From: Rhineura floridana
Lineage: Eukaryota; Chordata; Lepidosauria; Squamata; Rhineuridae
Assembly (NCBI RefSeq): GCF_030035675.1
Contig: NC_084487.1
Span: forward strand, 89,724,486 to 89,788,485
Length of the DNA: 64,000 bases
Reading direction: 5' to 3'
Part shown: positions 1 through 34,738 of the stretch, one piece after another
Layout: each line of letters starts with the position of its first letter
Numbering within the stretch: position 1 is the first letter of the stretch
Made by a program: the position numbers and the translations under genes
The notes under the pieces: generated by a model
Told to the model about the DNA's origin: nothing
What the model saw: only the letters and a program-made list of their open reading frames with translations
Databases searched by the model: none

Positions 1-1340
1 CGACATGCTGAACCAGAAACAGGTTTTTTTTTAATGGAGCCAGGCTTACATGTAGACTTAGTACAATGAATCATGTTCGGAAGGGAGGGGTAAGTGGCTG
101 CTGTGCTGAGAAAGGAACAAAAGAAAACAAAACTCATGGTACTGAGCCATGCATCTATCTCCAGACAGCTATTTTAAGCTGAAAAATACATCGCCGCAAC
201 CATTCTCGCACTACAAACTAAACAAATACCCTTATATACTAAGGTGGATCTGCAGCTGTGGTTTTCCTATAGGACTTCACAACCTGCAATCTGATCCTAT
301 GCTTTCCTCAAGGCATGGCAGTTCAGTGGGGCAGCCAAGTGCATTGCATAGAGCTGCGGACTTAGTGGCAGGCAGCAAGTGTTATTATTCCCTTTATGAA
401 GCTATTACTTATTTCCTATCAGTCTCACTTGACTCATTTGCATAGTCCTTCCTCCTGAAGATAATTAGTTGGGTCCTAGTTTGAGGTTTTATCTAGGGAT
501 GTACTCTGGTCTTCTGACAGCTCTGCTGGAATGGGGAGGTAAAGTGTTGCAGAGAGATCGGGGATGCATCCTTACATAAGATGAGCTAGATCCAGACCAA
601 TTTAGTGGCATTTAGCTCATATGGGACAAGTGAGTCATGACTAAGTCCCACTGATATCAGTAGAAACTATGATCAACTGACATTGCCTCCAGTCCTATAC
701 ATACTTAACTGGGTATATGTACCATTGAACTCAGTGGAGGTTACATCTGGAAGATAGTGTTCCTGGCAACCTTGAAATCATTTGTTGTGAGGGTATATGA
801 TTATTTTCCATGTTAGATGTTCATGACTGTTTTTAGTTTTAAATATGTTTTTATTTTATTTTATTAGTGGTATTGCTTTACTGCTTTGGTATCTGGCACC
901 AAAGGGCTCCTTTGGGAGGAAGGATGGGATAGAAATGTAATTCATTCATTCATTCATTAGAAGGCAGAGGTAGGAGTCCTGTGACCCTTTCAAATGGTGT
1001 TGAATAAGGGATGATTAAGGGATGGTGCAGCTAAAGTCTAGCAACATCTGGAGATCCACAGGTCTCCTACCCCTGCAGTAAGAGATCTAAACCCATAAGA
1101 TTAGGGAGAAAGAAAGTGGGAAAGGATGACAGTGGTTGATCAAGAATTCTTGAACTCTTCATGTAGAAGAAAATACTTTATTTGGAAGTAATGCATTATT
1201 GCACATACATATTTAAGTATTCCTACTGAGGCTATTGTGCATGTTTTATGTGACCAAGAGCAAAAAATAAAAATATATAAAAACTAAAGCCCTAGATACA
1301 GAGAATATCATTGAGATTCTCACATTTTTTCGACCAGGGT
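1..1340. other. Intergenic sequence upstream of CAPZA2
   Basis: I see no gene here. The only repeat-like part is about 840-960, which ends in a block resembling a LINE or SINE tail (a GGATGGGATAGAAAT-like stretch followed by four ATTC units). The rest looks like unique or very old sequence. Synteny predicts that MET lies further upstream, but nothing in this stretch resembles its kinase-domain exons. Confidence 0.5.
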
Positions 1341-1344
1341 CTTC

Positions 1345-1665
1345 CAGGTATGTCAGGAGGTACTGAGGGAGGGACCATCGTTCAGTAGGAAAGTCTGCAT
1401 GCAGAAGGTCCCAAGCAGAAAGCAAGGCATCTCCAGTTAAAATGCTCAGGTAGCAGGTGTCTGAAACCTTGAAGAGCCACTGCCAGGCAGTGTAGACAAT
1501 CCTGAACTCGATGGGCCAGTGCTCTGACTCTGTATATGGCAGGGCCTTCTATGCCTATGTAATCTCTGCCAGAGACCTGGGAGAGCTGCTGCCAGTCCAG
1601 AGTAGGCAATAGTGGGCTTGATGGGCAACTAGTCTAGCCAGGAATAATGCAGCTTCCCATCCTGT
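1345..1665 (+). repeat. SINE-like repeat, apparently a dimer
   Basis: Two diverged versions of one module follow each other: about 1470-1545 (agagccactgccaggcagtg, then a ctgaactcgatgggccagt-like part) and about 1580-1660 (agagctgctgccagtccaga, then a cttgatgggcaact-like part). The wording resembles a common reptilian interspersed repeat whose 3' part reads 'gatggaccaatggtctgactc'. I cannot assign the family. Confidence 0.4.
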
Positions 1666-1749
1666 CTAGTAAGTTGTGCAAGAGAAATTGCCGAATCACC
1701 CAAGATTTCCCGTTGTACATAATTCATAAGTTGCATCATTGTATCACAT

Positions 1750-2586
1750 TTCCCTCACATTTATTTATTTATTTTTATTTATTTAGTTTAATTTATATAC
1801 CGCCCTAAGCCCGAAGGCTCTCTGGGCGGTGTACAAAAAGATAAAAACAAGCACAATATATAAATACAATAAATACAATAAATAATAATAATAATAAAAA
1901 AATAACGAACCAAACAACATCCAAAATACGGAAATGCTGTTTAAAATACACTTTAAAATGCCTGGGAGTATAAAAAGGTTTTCACCTGGCGCCGAAAAGA
2001 TAGTAGCGTCGGCGCCAGGCGCACCTCATCAGGGAGACTGTTCCACAGTTCAGGGGCCACTACTGAAAAGGCCCTGGTTCTAGTCATCACCCTCCGAGCC
2101 TCTCGATGGGATGGTACTCAGAGGAGGGCCTTAGATGTTGAGCGTAGTGTACGGGTAGGTTCATATTGGGAGAGGCGTTCCACCAGGTATTGCGGTCCCA
2201 TGCCATGTAGGGCTTTATAGGTCAAAACCAGCACTTTGAATCTAGCCCGGAAACAAATAGGAAGCCAGTGCAGACGGGCCAGAACAGGTGTTATATGAGC
2301 GGACCTTCTGGTCCGCGTCAACAATCTGGCTGCTGCATTCTGGACTAGCTGTAGTTTCCGAACAGTCTTCAAGGGGAGCCCCACGTAGAGCACATTGCAG
2401 TAGTCCAATCTAGAAGTTACCAGAGCATGAACAACTGAAGCGAGGTCGTCACTGTCCAGATAGGGACGTAGCTGGGCTACCAATCGAAGATGGTAAAAAG
2501 CGTTCCGTGCCACCGAGGCCACCTGGGCCTCAAGAGACAGGGAAGGATCGAAAAGAACTCCCAAGCTACGAACCTGTTCCTTCAAG
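1750..2586 (-). mobile_element. L2 LINE, 5'-truncated copy (end of RT ORF and 3' tail)
   Basis: On the minus strand an open stretch (2585 down to 2118) encodes the C-terminal part of an L2-type reverse transcriptase, with the signature pieces LDYCNVLYVGLPLKTVRKLQ, LVQNAAARLL and LHWLPICFRARFKVLVLTYK. It continues to a 3' end with a short hairpin (ccgcccagagagcc / gggcggtataa) and an A/T-rich TAAA tail at about 1757-1790. The copy lacks endonuclease and catalytic RT motifs, so it is dead on arrival, but its long open frame suggests it is fairly young. It abuts a hAT-like repeat on its 5' side. Confidence 0.88.
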
Positions 2587-2976
2587 TAGCTTGGTGGCCA
2601 ATTCAGAAAGGTGGGGTCCCTTCATGATAGTTACATCACACCCCTTTAGAGCCACACCCATTTCCCACTTTCTCTCATCTCCTTTGCTCTCTGTGTAGTC
2701 TCTGAGATCACACTCCACTACAATAGACATCCCTAGGAGCCATGCACATGAAAGGGGAGGCTGTGTGTTAACTACTGAGAAGAGTCTTCTCAGTGGCTGA
2801 CTCACCTCCATTCACTCTGATTGGCTCCAATCAGCTCAAAAGGACAAGGACTCTTCTCAGTGGCTAACATGCTCCCATTTCATGCTGAATGGCTCATGCA
2901 TAGGGACCTGGCTGGGCTCCTGCTCCCAAAAAAGGGGTCTATGACCCCTCCCTGACCCTGGATGATGACACCTCTG
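2583..2976. mobile_element. hAT-like non-autonomous element, copy 1 of a three-copy family
   Basis: This segment aligns by eye with 4602-4951 and with the split copy at about 49960-50980. All share a 5' part reading 'tggcnaattcagaa...gggtcccttcatgatagt' and the 19-bp palindrome CTGAGAAGAGTCTTCTCAG, present near 2776 and again in diverged form near 2850. The 3' end (ccaggatgatgacacctctg in mixed strand sense) is the inverted complement of the family's 5' end. A target duplication is not clear for this copy. Confidence 0.5.
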
Positions 2977-3820
2977 CTGACATCATCTTAAAAGATTCTG
3001 GAAGAGTTAAGTGATCATTGCATCTATCAGGACACTGGTTGACAACCACATGTTCTCCCCGATTTCTAACTGCATCGCCTTTTAATTATATGTTCTAGTT
3101 TTAATCTGCTATATATACATTGCTAAATGTTTTCTTCTCTGATCTTTTAAACTGTTTTAATAGCATTCACTGTTTTGTTTTTCATTCTGTTTTACTTATG
3201 TAAGCTGCCCTAGATTTGGAAAAATATGAAGGATGGGATATAAATGTGTGAAATAAATATGTATTTGTTTTTATTTTATTTTCAGCGTTTTGTCTCACCT
3301 ACCTAGGATAGCCTAATAAAGTCAATGATTGTTGGCAAATGACAGGAAGGATGATCTCAGTCCTCAAGCATCCCTGATGTCTCTAATCGGAGCGTGAAAC
3401 TTGATGAGATGATAGTCCCAATCAGATCTCCTACCTATTTAAAATTCTTTTAAAAGCAACTGTGAGAAGGCTGTGGGGCGGGTGTGTGTGTGTTCGATGG
3501 AAGAATCTGATCAAGACCATGTACTGGGGAAAGGGACGTTAACCCTTTCCTCCCATGCTGTTTTCACTACTTAAATCAACCTTGCTCATGCTGCAATTTG
3601 TCTTTTTACAGGAAACCTATGGGGACATAATACAGTTTCATACTGCCCTTTGTATAATAGTAACTTGTTGCTATAGAGTCAATCTTACACACGCCTACAA
3701 AGAAATAAGTCTAAATGTGTTCAGTGGGGCTAACTTCCAGGTTAAGTGTACACAAGATTACAGCCTAAGTGTAAGAGTGACTCTGTTGTGTTCATACAAA
3801 CTTACAGGTGGGGAATGCTC
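2977..3820. other. Intergenic sequence, no gene seen
   Basis: About 3180-3265 looks like the 3' tail of an old L2 or CR1 copy (GGATGGGATATAAATGTG-like end). A short TG run lies at about 3482-3494. About 3685-3765 resembles the small hairpin repeat seen at 10045 and 25249. Nothing else was recognised. Confidence 0.4.
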
Positions 3821-3825
3821 CAGAG

Positions 3826-3961
3826 TATGGGTAGCCAACATGGTGTCCTCCAGATGTTATGGACTAAAACTCCAATCAGCTCCAGCCAGCATGGCCAATA
3901 GCCAGAGATGATGGGAGTTGTAGCCCAAAGCATCTGGAGGATACCACTTTGGCTAGCCCTG
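3826..3961. mobile_element. hAT-like MITE with 8-bp target duplication
   Basis: The element is an imperfect hairpin with terminal inverted repeats (tatgggtagccaacatgg against the reverse of ccactttggctagccctg). It is flanked by a perfect 8-bp duplication, CTCCAGAG, at 3818-3825 and 3962-3969. An 8-bp duplication and CAGGG-type ends fit the hAT superfamily. The core (ctccagatg, atgggagttgtag, agcatctgg) is shared with copies at 21182, 27341, 33573, 50988 and 58027. It has no coding capacity. Confidence 0.8.
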
Positions 3962-3969
3962 CTCCAGAG

Positions 3970-4601
3970 GGTTTAAAGGAACTGCCCATGAAAAGCTAGC
4001 ATGTTAGAAAGGCAGGCAATGCCCCAGCCTTTTCAGTGTGTGATTGCATTCAAAAGAAATGTTCACTATGTGAAGGTCATAGCCAAAAGTCCCAGAGGTG
4101 ACTTCAACTGTATCAAACATGAACGTGAGAAACTGCTAAACCTCATCAGGAATCTATCTGTAGCACATGAATCAGTTTAGACAGATTATAAAAGAATGAT
4201 AAAATCTTTGTTGATGAAATCAACCGGTGGGTTCTTCAGTGCTGGGCATGTTACTGCTGCCACCAAATTATACTCAGAAGATTGGTAGTTTTTGCTCACA
4301 ACGAAACTAGGCACAGAACCAACACTTCTAAAACAAGAAGCATTGCTATGATTATTTCTCTTTATATTTATTTGATTCCTTGTCTGGTTGTTAAAGCTGG
4401 CAGAAGCAAAATAAACATCATTTGACCTTTTCACTTGGCATTAGCTTTTGTCTTGAGCTGCTCTTGTTAGCAAATGTCTCTCTTCCTACCATTGCTATAA
4501 TTGGTTTATGGCAGACCTCTTTCGATTGACTTGCATTCCACTGGGTACTCTGAGTTAGGGGAGACCACAAACTCCTAACAATTTTAAAAAGCCATTTTAC
4601 C
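3970..4601. other. Intergenic sequence, nothing recognised
   Basis: No repeat family, RNA gene or long coding frame could be supported here. The short open frames on the minus strand (4186-4618) have no recognisable domain. Confidence 0.5.
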
Positions 4602-4951
4602 CAGTAATGTAGTGGCAAATTCAGAAGTGCAGGGTCCCTTCATGATAGTCACAACCACACCCCTCCCCTTTTTTTGTTTTGCTGCTGGGTTGAGAATGAG
4701 CAATAGGAGCCAATCAGCATGAAAGGGGAGTGTTAGCTACTGAGAAGAGTCTTCTCAGTGGCTGACTCACATCCTTTCATCCTTTCAAAAGACAAGGAAG
4801 CATGTGAGAAGACTCTTCTCAGTGGCTAACACATTCCCGTCTCAAGCTGATTGGCTCATAGGACGCTAAAGACATAGGGACCCTGCTGGGACCCTGCTCC
4901 CCAAACAGTAAGGGGTCCAAGACCCCCTGAGACTCTGGACAACTACACCCG
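4602..4951. mobile_element. hAT-like non-autonomous element, copy 2, with 8-bp target duplication
   Basis: The ends are inverted (cagtaatgtagtggcaaat against cgggtgtagttgtccagag read on the other strand). The element is bounded by a perfect 8-bp duplication, ATTTTACC, at 4594-4601 and 4952-4959. Inside it are the palindrome CTGAGAAGAGTCTTCTCAG (about 4740) and a second arm (agaagactcttctcagtgg). At 350 bp and without an open frame it is a MITE. This is the cleanest copy of the family and fixes its borders. Confidence 0.75.
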
Positions 4952-4959
4952 ATTTTACC

Positions 4960-5139
4960 AAGAAAGTTAGCCAGAAATATTAATGTATGTGTCTACAGAC
5001 AAACAATGTTTCAGTATTTACATTCCCTTCTGAAGTACAAGTGGCTCAGAACTGGTAATATGAAAATTAAGCCCTGCTTCTTTGGTTAGTGACCAGCCAT
5101 ATAAAGTTAACTGGGAATCTAACATATAAATCTTAATGT
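4960..5139. other. Intergenic sequence, nothing recognised
   Basis: Short A/T-rich stretch between the hAT-like copy and the start of recognisable Bov-B sequence. Confidence 0.4.
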
Positions 5140-5394
5140 ATTCTAGTGTGCTAGTGAGATTTCCTGAGGTGCAACCTATACTCTGGACAAGAGGCTACTG
5201 TAAGAACAGAATGTGGAGAAACCGATTGGTTCCCAATCGGAAAGGGTGTGAGACAGAGGTGTATTTTATCACCCTATTTGTTTAATCAATATGCAGAGCA
5301 TATCATATGGACAGCAGGATTGGACCAAGATGAAGGTGTGAACATTGGAGGGAGAAATATCAATAATTTAAGATATGCAGACAATACCATACTA

Positions 5395-5862
5395 CTTGTG
5401 TCTTCCCTGCTCCAGGTATATAATGAAGAGGGGCTGCCTGAAGCTGGGTGTGTGTGGAAGAATGCTGTGTTTGAGAGACTCTGTATGCTGTTGCAGCTGT
5501 GGCCACTTGCTCCAATTACTCCACAACTCTGCCATCCTGTGTCTTCCCTGCTCCAGGTATATAAAGAGGGGCTGTCTGAGGCAGCGCCTCAGCATCGCGC
5601 AAAGTGCAAAGCTAAGTGCGCACTTAGCATCACACTTGGAGTTGCCTGGAGGTCACCTGGAGAAGATAATGGAAGATTCCTTGTTCTTATTGTTTTGTTT
5701 GGTTGTATTTTGTTATTTTTAATGCTGGTTAGGTGTTATTTCATTGTTTAGTTTTTTAGATCTGTGGTTGTTTTTGTATCATTTTGCTTTGTACATCGCC
5801 TAGAGTGGTTGGATGGTCAGCCAGATAGGCAATTAACAAATTCAATAAATAATAAATAAATA
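5395..5862 (+). mobile_element. LINE-tailed insertion 1 inside Bov-B
   Basis: This block interrupts the Bov-B reading frame and is flanked by ATACTA at 5389-5394 and 5863-5868. Its 3' end (ttgtacatcgcctagagtgg, then AATAAATAATAAATAAAT) is an L2/CR1-type tail, also seen at 54566-54770. The 5' part carries a direct duplication: tcttccctgctccaggtata occurs at 5401 and again at about 5541, with about 140 bp between starts. It could be a SINE with a LINE-derived tail or a rearranged LINE end. The family is unknown to me. Confidence 0.6.
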
Positions 5863-5882
5863 ATACTAGCAGAAACCAGTAA

Positions 5883-6297
5883 CCTGGCGGAACGCCTCTC
5901 TCGATATGAACCTACCCGATCACTAGGTTCAACATCAAAGGCCCTCCTCCGAGCTCCGACTCACAAAGAGGCTCGGAGGGTTGTAACGAGATCTAGGGCC
6001 TTTTCAGTGGTGGCCCCCGAACTATGGAATAGTTTCCCCGACGAGATGCGCCTGGCACCTACACTTCTATCCTTTCGGCGCCAGGTTAAAGCCTTATTTT
6101 TCCAGGCATTTTAACATATTTTATTGTTGTTAATATATACCAGGCTGTTAAATACTTAAATGTATGTTTTTAGTGTTTTATTGTCATTTTATTGTATTTT
6201 TTGCCTTGTATTCACTTTATGCTGTACACCGCCCTGAGAGCCTCAGGCTTTGGGCGGTATAAAAATCGAATAAAATAAATAAATAAATAAATAAATA
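5883..6297 (+). mobile_element. L2 LINE 3' end, insertion 2 inside Bov-B
   Basis: The 5' part translates to the C-terminal end of L2 RT (ERLSRYEPTR, then RAPTHKEARRVVTRSRAFSV-like and APELWNSFPDEMRLAPT-like pieces). It ends in the hairpin tail ccgccctgagagcctcaggc / gggcggtata and (AAAT)n. It sits 13 bp after insertion 1, with only AGAAACCAG-like Bov-B sequence between them, and Bov-B resumes directly at TGATTTGAAACG. Confidence 0.85.
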
Positions 6298-7079
6298 ATG
6301 ATTTGAAACGAATGCTGATGAAAGTTAAAGAGGAAAGCACAAAAGCAGGACTACAGCTGAACATCAAAAAGACTAAAGTAATGACAACAGAAGATTTATG
6401 CAACTTTACAGTTGACAATGAGGACATTGAACTTGTCAAGGATTATCAATATCTTGGCACAATCATTAACCCAAATGGAGACAACAGTCAAGAAATCAGA
6501 AGAAGGCTAGGACTGGGGAGGGCAGCTATGAGAGAACTAGAAAAGGTCCTCAAATGCGAAGATGTATCACTGAACACCAAAGTCAGGATCATTCAGACCA
6601 TGGTATTCCTGACCTCTATGTATGGATGTGAAAGTTGGACAGTGAAAAAAGCAGGTAAGAGAAAAATCAACTCCTTTGAAATGTGGTGTTGGGGAGCTTT
6701 GCAGATATCACGGATCACAAAAAAGACAAATTGGGTATTAGAACAAATTAAACCAGAACTACCATTAGAAGTTATGATGAAACTGAGGTTATCATACTCT
6801 GGGCACATCATGAGAAGACATGATTCACTAAAAGGACAATAATGGTGGGGAAAAACAGAAGGGCGTAGAAAAACGAGGAAGACCAAACAAGAGATGGATT
6901 GATTCTATAAAAGAAGCCACAGACCTGAACTTACAAGATCTGAACAGGGTGGTTTATAACAAATGCTATTGGAGGTCGCTGATTTATAGGGTCACCATAA
7001 ATCGAAATCGACTTGAAGACATATAACAACAAATAAACAACCCTTCTGAGGCGATGTCCTCCGCTTCCTGAGGAAAGGA

Positions 7080-7185
7080 AAACGTAAGACGAGCCCTGCT
7101 GGATCAGGCCAATGGCCCATCTAGGCCCACACGCAGGACGTGAGCGCAACAGCACTGCTCCCACTAGTGATCCCCAAGAACTGAG
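7080..7185 (-). mobile_element. CR1 LINE 3' end fragment
   Basis: On the minus strand this reads as the common CR1-type end 'gatgggccattggcctgatc-cagcagggctc'. Similar 3' fragments occur at 13195, 45155, 51060, 59386, 60681 and 62098. Confidence 0.7.
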
Positions 7186-7637
7186 AAGGATACGCTGAAC
7201 AAAACAGAAATTAAACTACCAAGACATTAAGAGGAAAGTCGACAAAAACATTTAAACCCTGAAAGACTGGTATCCTATGGGGAAAGAATAGAAGCCAAAG
7301 CTCCACGAGGCTTTAGCGTCCGTGAAGTCCACCCCCCCCTCTGCGTCATAGAGAAGCGCTCAAGCCTTTCACGGCCTTCCTGCGCGCGACTCCCTTTTCC
7401 TCCTCGCGCTCGCGGTCGCTTCTCAACTCCCCTCCTTCTGAAGCTGCGAGCTCTCTTGCTCTCCCTCCCTTCGCCTGTCTCGGGGACGCGCCTAGAGCCA
7501 GAGCTCCGCCCTTCCTGCTAGAGCGAGGGGCGGAGGTGGGTGGCTGGGCCTTCGCTCTTCCTGCTCCTGCTGTTGCTGTCGCCGCCGCTTCTCCTCTTCC
7601 TCCTCCTTCTCGTGGTCGGGCAGGGGAGAAAACGAAG

Positions 7638-31409
<23,772 letters not shown>

Positions 31410-32213
31410 AATGAAAGTTACAAAGTAGATCATTTTGGATTCCTTGTATATAAAATAAAGTGATTGCAAAGGTATTCAAAATTGTTAAGCCAGTCAGCAT
31501 GGGCATTTGCCATTGAAAATCACTGTAAGTAGTTTGGTTAGAACACAAGGCTTAGCAAATTGACCATTTTTCTTTGTCCTTTTGTTTCTCCTTTAAAAGG
31601 TTACAAAAATCAGTGTAGCTAAAAATGTTGAGAGCTTCTGATATATTTAGACTTTTTTATAATGACAACATGCCTATAATTTTCAGTTCAATTAAAACAA
31701 TTTGAAAAATATTTTTGCATAAGACTATCTCATATTGTTTGCTTTCATGTAAAAGGGCAGCTTCTAGAACACAATTCCCTAGAACAAGTTGCTACTGGAC
31801 ATCAACAGTTTGACATTAGCATGGATTTTAGCCATGTGTATTGTTGTAGAAATAATTACCCTCCACTATATGAAAGCCTGGGGAAAGCATTTCTATATCT
31901 AGACCTTTTCTGTTACTTAGCTAGCTTGGTGTTAACTTAACTTTTTTTTAAAGGCCAAGGTCTAATGCTGTTTTTAAGGCGTTGAAATTAAACATTAGTG
32001 CTTATTTTGGAAATGCGTTTAGTGCTCTACTCCTGACAGCTATTTAGATGAGTTTGGATTCCATCACTCCTCGAGTTATTTTTACCATACAGCCACAATT
32101 GTATTATAACAAGGCATATTGTAATGTATATATAATCCTATACTCATTACTGTGTCTGTCAGTTTATTTTTTTCCTTGGATTGAAATGTACTAAAATTCA
32201 ATGTGACATTAAA
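31410..32213 (+). other. CAPZA2: CAPZA2 3' UTR with candidate poly(A) signals
   Basis: An AATAAA lies at 31454-31459, only about 45 bp after the stop, and an ATTAAA at 32208-32213. The stretch between them is A/T-rich and free of recognisable repeats, as expected of a conserved 3' UTR. A CR1 element begins soon after. Use of either signal is an inference. Confidence 0.65.
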
Positions 32214-32289
32214 AATGCAAATTTTCTATTTACTTATGATTATTATTTCAAAAACAAATTTAAAGCAATACCAACCTCAACACCAAAAA

Positions 32290-33427
32290 AGAGCAGGGGC
32301 AGATTTTTTTAATTAATCATCATTCTGATATTCTGATTAGCAAGCTAGCTAAATGTGGGCTGGATGGAACAACTATTAGATGGATCCACAGTTGGCTCCA
32401 GAATCATACTCAAAGAGTGCTTATCAGTGGTTCCTTCTCAAACTGGGCGGAAGTAATGAGTAGGGTACCACAGGGCTCTGTTCTGGGCCCAGTGCTCTTC
32501 AACATTTTTATTAACACTTGGATGAGGAGGTACAAAGTATACTTATGAAATTTGCAGATGATACAAAATTGGGGGGCATAGCTAATACCATCGAAGACAG
32601 AAACAAAATTCAAAGGGACCTTGATAGGCTGGAGCATTGGGCTGAAAACAACAGAATGAAATTCAACAGGGATAAATGCAAAGTTCTACAGTTAGGAAAA
32701 AGAAACCAAATGCACAGTTATAAGATGGGGGATACTTGGCTCAGCAGTATGACATGTGAGAAGGATCTTGGAATTGTTGTTGATCACAAGCTGAATATGA
32801 GCCAACAGCGTGATGTGGCTGCAAAAAAGGCAAATGCTATATTAGGCTGCATTTACAGAAGTATAGTTTCCAAATCGCGTGAAGTACTAGTTCCCCTCTA
32901 TTCAGCACTGGTTAGGCCTCATCTTGAACACTGCGTCCAGTTCTGGTCTCCGCACTTCAAGAAGGATGCAGACAAACTGGAACGGATTCAGAGGAGGGCA
33001 ACAAAGATGATCAGGGGACTGGAAACAAAGCCCTATGTGGAGAGACTGAAAGAACTGGGCATGTTTAGCCTGGAGAAGAGAAGACTGAGGGGAGATATGA
33101 TAGCACTCTTCAAGTACATGAAAGGTTTTCACATAGGGGAGTGCTGGTATCTCTTCTTGATTGTCCCAGAGTGCAGGACACGGAATAATGGGCTCAAGTT
33201 GCAGGAAGCCAGATTTCGACTGGACATCAGGAAAAACATCCTAAGTGTTAGAGCCATACGACAATGGAACCAATTACCTAGAGAGGTAGTGGGCTCTCCG
33301 ACACTGGAGGCATTCAAGAGGCAGTTGGACAGCCATCTGTCGGGAATGCTTTGATTTGGATTCCTGCACTGAGCAAGGGGTTGGACTCGATGGTCTTGTA
33401 GGCCCCTTCCAACTCTACTATTCTATG
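32290..33427 (+). mobile_element. CR1 LINE, 5'-truncated, long open RT C-terminus
   Basis: An open frame at 32518-33354 (278 codons) encodes the CR1 reverse transcriptase from the catalytic region onward (KFADDTKLGGIA, DLDRLEHWAENNRMKFN, RPHLEHCVQFWSPHFKKDAD, ERLKELGMFSLEKRRLRGDM). It ends with FRLDIRKNILSVRAIRQWNQ and LEAFKRQLDSHLSGML. Upstream, the RT text [17 protein letters not shown]-like is visible near 32470 but out of frame. The 3' end shows the CR1-type 'gatggtcttgtaggcccctt' and 'ttctatgat' repeat. Compared with other CR1 copies here it is well preserved. It lies 80 bp after the CAPZA2 3' UTR. Confidence 0.92.
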
Positions 33428-34011
33428 ATCCTCTGATCAACCACCAAAGTACAGGGAAGTAAAATCAGGTAGTGGCGAGGCCAAAGGCCTGCTGAAGCAA
33501 AGGTCTTTTGGTAGTCACAAAAAAATCAACAAGGTGGAATACCGATGGATCCCTGGAAATCTACAGCTAAGACCAGGATTTGCCAACCTGGTGCCTTCCA
33601 AATGTTTTGGACTATATCTGCTGTCAGCCCTGGCTGGGGCTGATGGAAATTATAGTCCAACCACACCTTCAGGGCACCACATAAACACATAACAGAGAAG
33701 GTCCTTGTATACATTCTTACCAATGTCCAATGGTGGCAAGATGTGCACTCGGCTAACTTGCATGAACAGACAGGCTCATGAGGGAGGCATTGCCGGTCCA
33801 AAGCCTTTTAGAGTAGGATTGGGGATATTTTTTCTGGGAAGGGCTGTTGATCCATGGGAAAAATCCAATGGTGGGCAGAACCAGAGACAAAAACCAGCAG
33901 TTTGAAAGGCTACATAGGCTCTATGTTCCTTCCATCTCTCCATCTGTTTGTGTTCTCTCCTCCTCGTACACATACTCTTTTTCTCCATTAACAGAGATGT
34001 GAACTGATTGC
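33428..34011. other. Intergenic sequence with one hAT-like MITE
   Basis: About 33573-33692 is another diverged copy of the palindromic hAT-like family (gatttgccaacctggtgcct, ctggctggggctgatggaaa, caggGcaccac end). The rest is unassigned. Confidence 0.5.
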
Positions 34012-34738
34012 TTGCAGAGGGAGGGGGCCAAGATGGCAAGCCAGAAGGATGCCTAGTCTGGAGCTCCGCACTTTATCTCTCAAGGACCCTTATTTTAAGA
34101 CCAAGCACCTATATTTTGTTACTGCTGGAGAGTCCTATGACAACTCTATATTTACTTGAGGCGACTGCTGACCTTGGAAGATTGTTTTCTTTGTGATAGC
34201 GCCTTTTTGATATCTGCTTTCCTTGTTTCGGCCTGGCGTCATTCAGAGTTGCACCAAACTGCTTTCGAAGAACGGTTTTATCTATCACAGTGCTGCTTTG
34301 TTTCCTTCTACACCAACCAGCCTATCTCAGTTCCATGCCTGTTAAAGAGAGCCTCATTAAGTAAGTAAGTTATTGTCATTACTACAAATTATGAACTATG
34401 AACTATAAATCAGCTATAAATAGCCGACGTATACCTTACTGAGGATAGCTGCATTTGTAGCGTAAAGGCATAGTGAAATGGAATTTAAAGAGACAGATAC
34501 TTGGCAATTGAGCGATATGGTCTTAACAAGAAAAAATTATAAGGAGATGGGAATTGAGCCTCTATGTGAGCCCAACATAGATTTTATTCAAACTAGACAG
34601 GCGAAACTAACCCATTTTTACTCTGCTAAGGATCCTCTTGGTGAAGATGTAAAAGTAAAAGAACTGGCTATTAAAAGTCCACGACAAGAGAATTTAGTGA
34701 TGGATTGGTCAATTAATGTAGAGTGCAGCACCTATTGA

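Larger units (their letters stand above)
5140..7040 (+). mobile_element. Bov-B (RTE-clade) LINE, 5'-truncated and split by two insertions
   Basis: Recognisable reverse transcriptase starts near 5180 (EATVRTECGETDWFPIGKGV) and runs into ILSPYLFNQYAE and INNLRYADN, where the catalytic YADD has become YADN. After two insertions it resumes at 6298 with RMLMKVKEESTKAGLQLN, then YQYLGTIINPNGDNSQEI, MYGCESWTVKKAGKRKIN and GHIMRRHDSL, typical Bov-B C-terminal motifs. The 3' end (ggtcaccataaatcg, cgacttgaagacatataaca) matches the tail that squamate SINEs borrow from Bov-B. The frame ends early (6840), so the copy is inactive. Bov-B is known for horizontal transfer and is abundant in squamates. Confidence 0.9.

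Noticed and set aside
149-445. A 98-codon open frame at the window start, tested as a possible MET 3' exon.
   Set aside because: It has no kinase or MET C-terminal motif and no splice acceptor that would fit.
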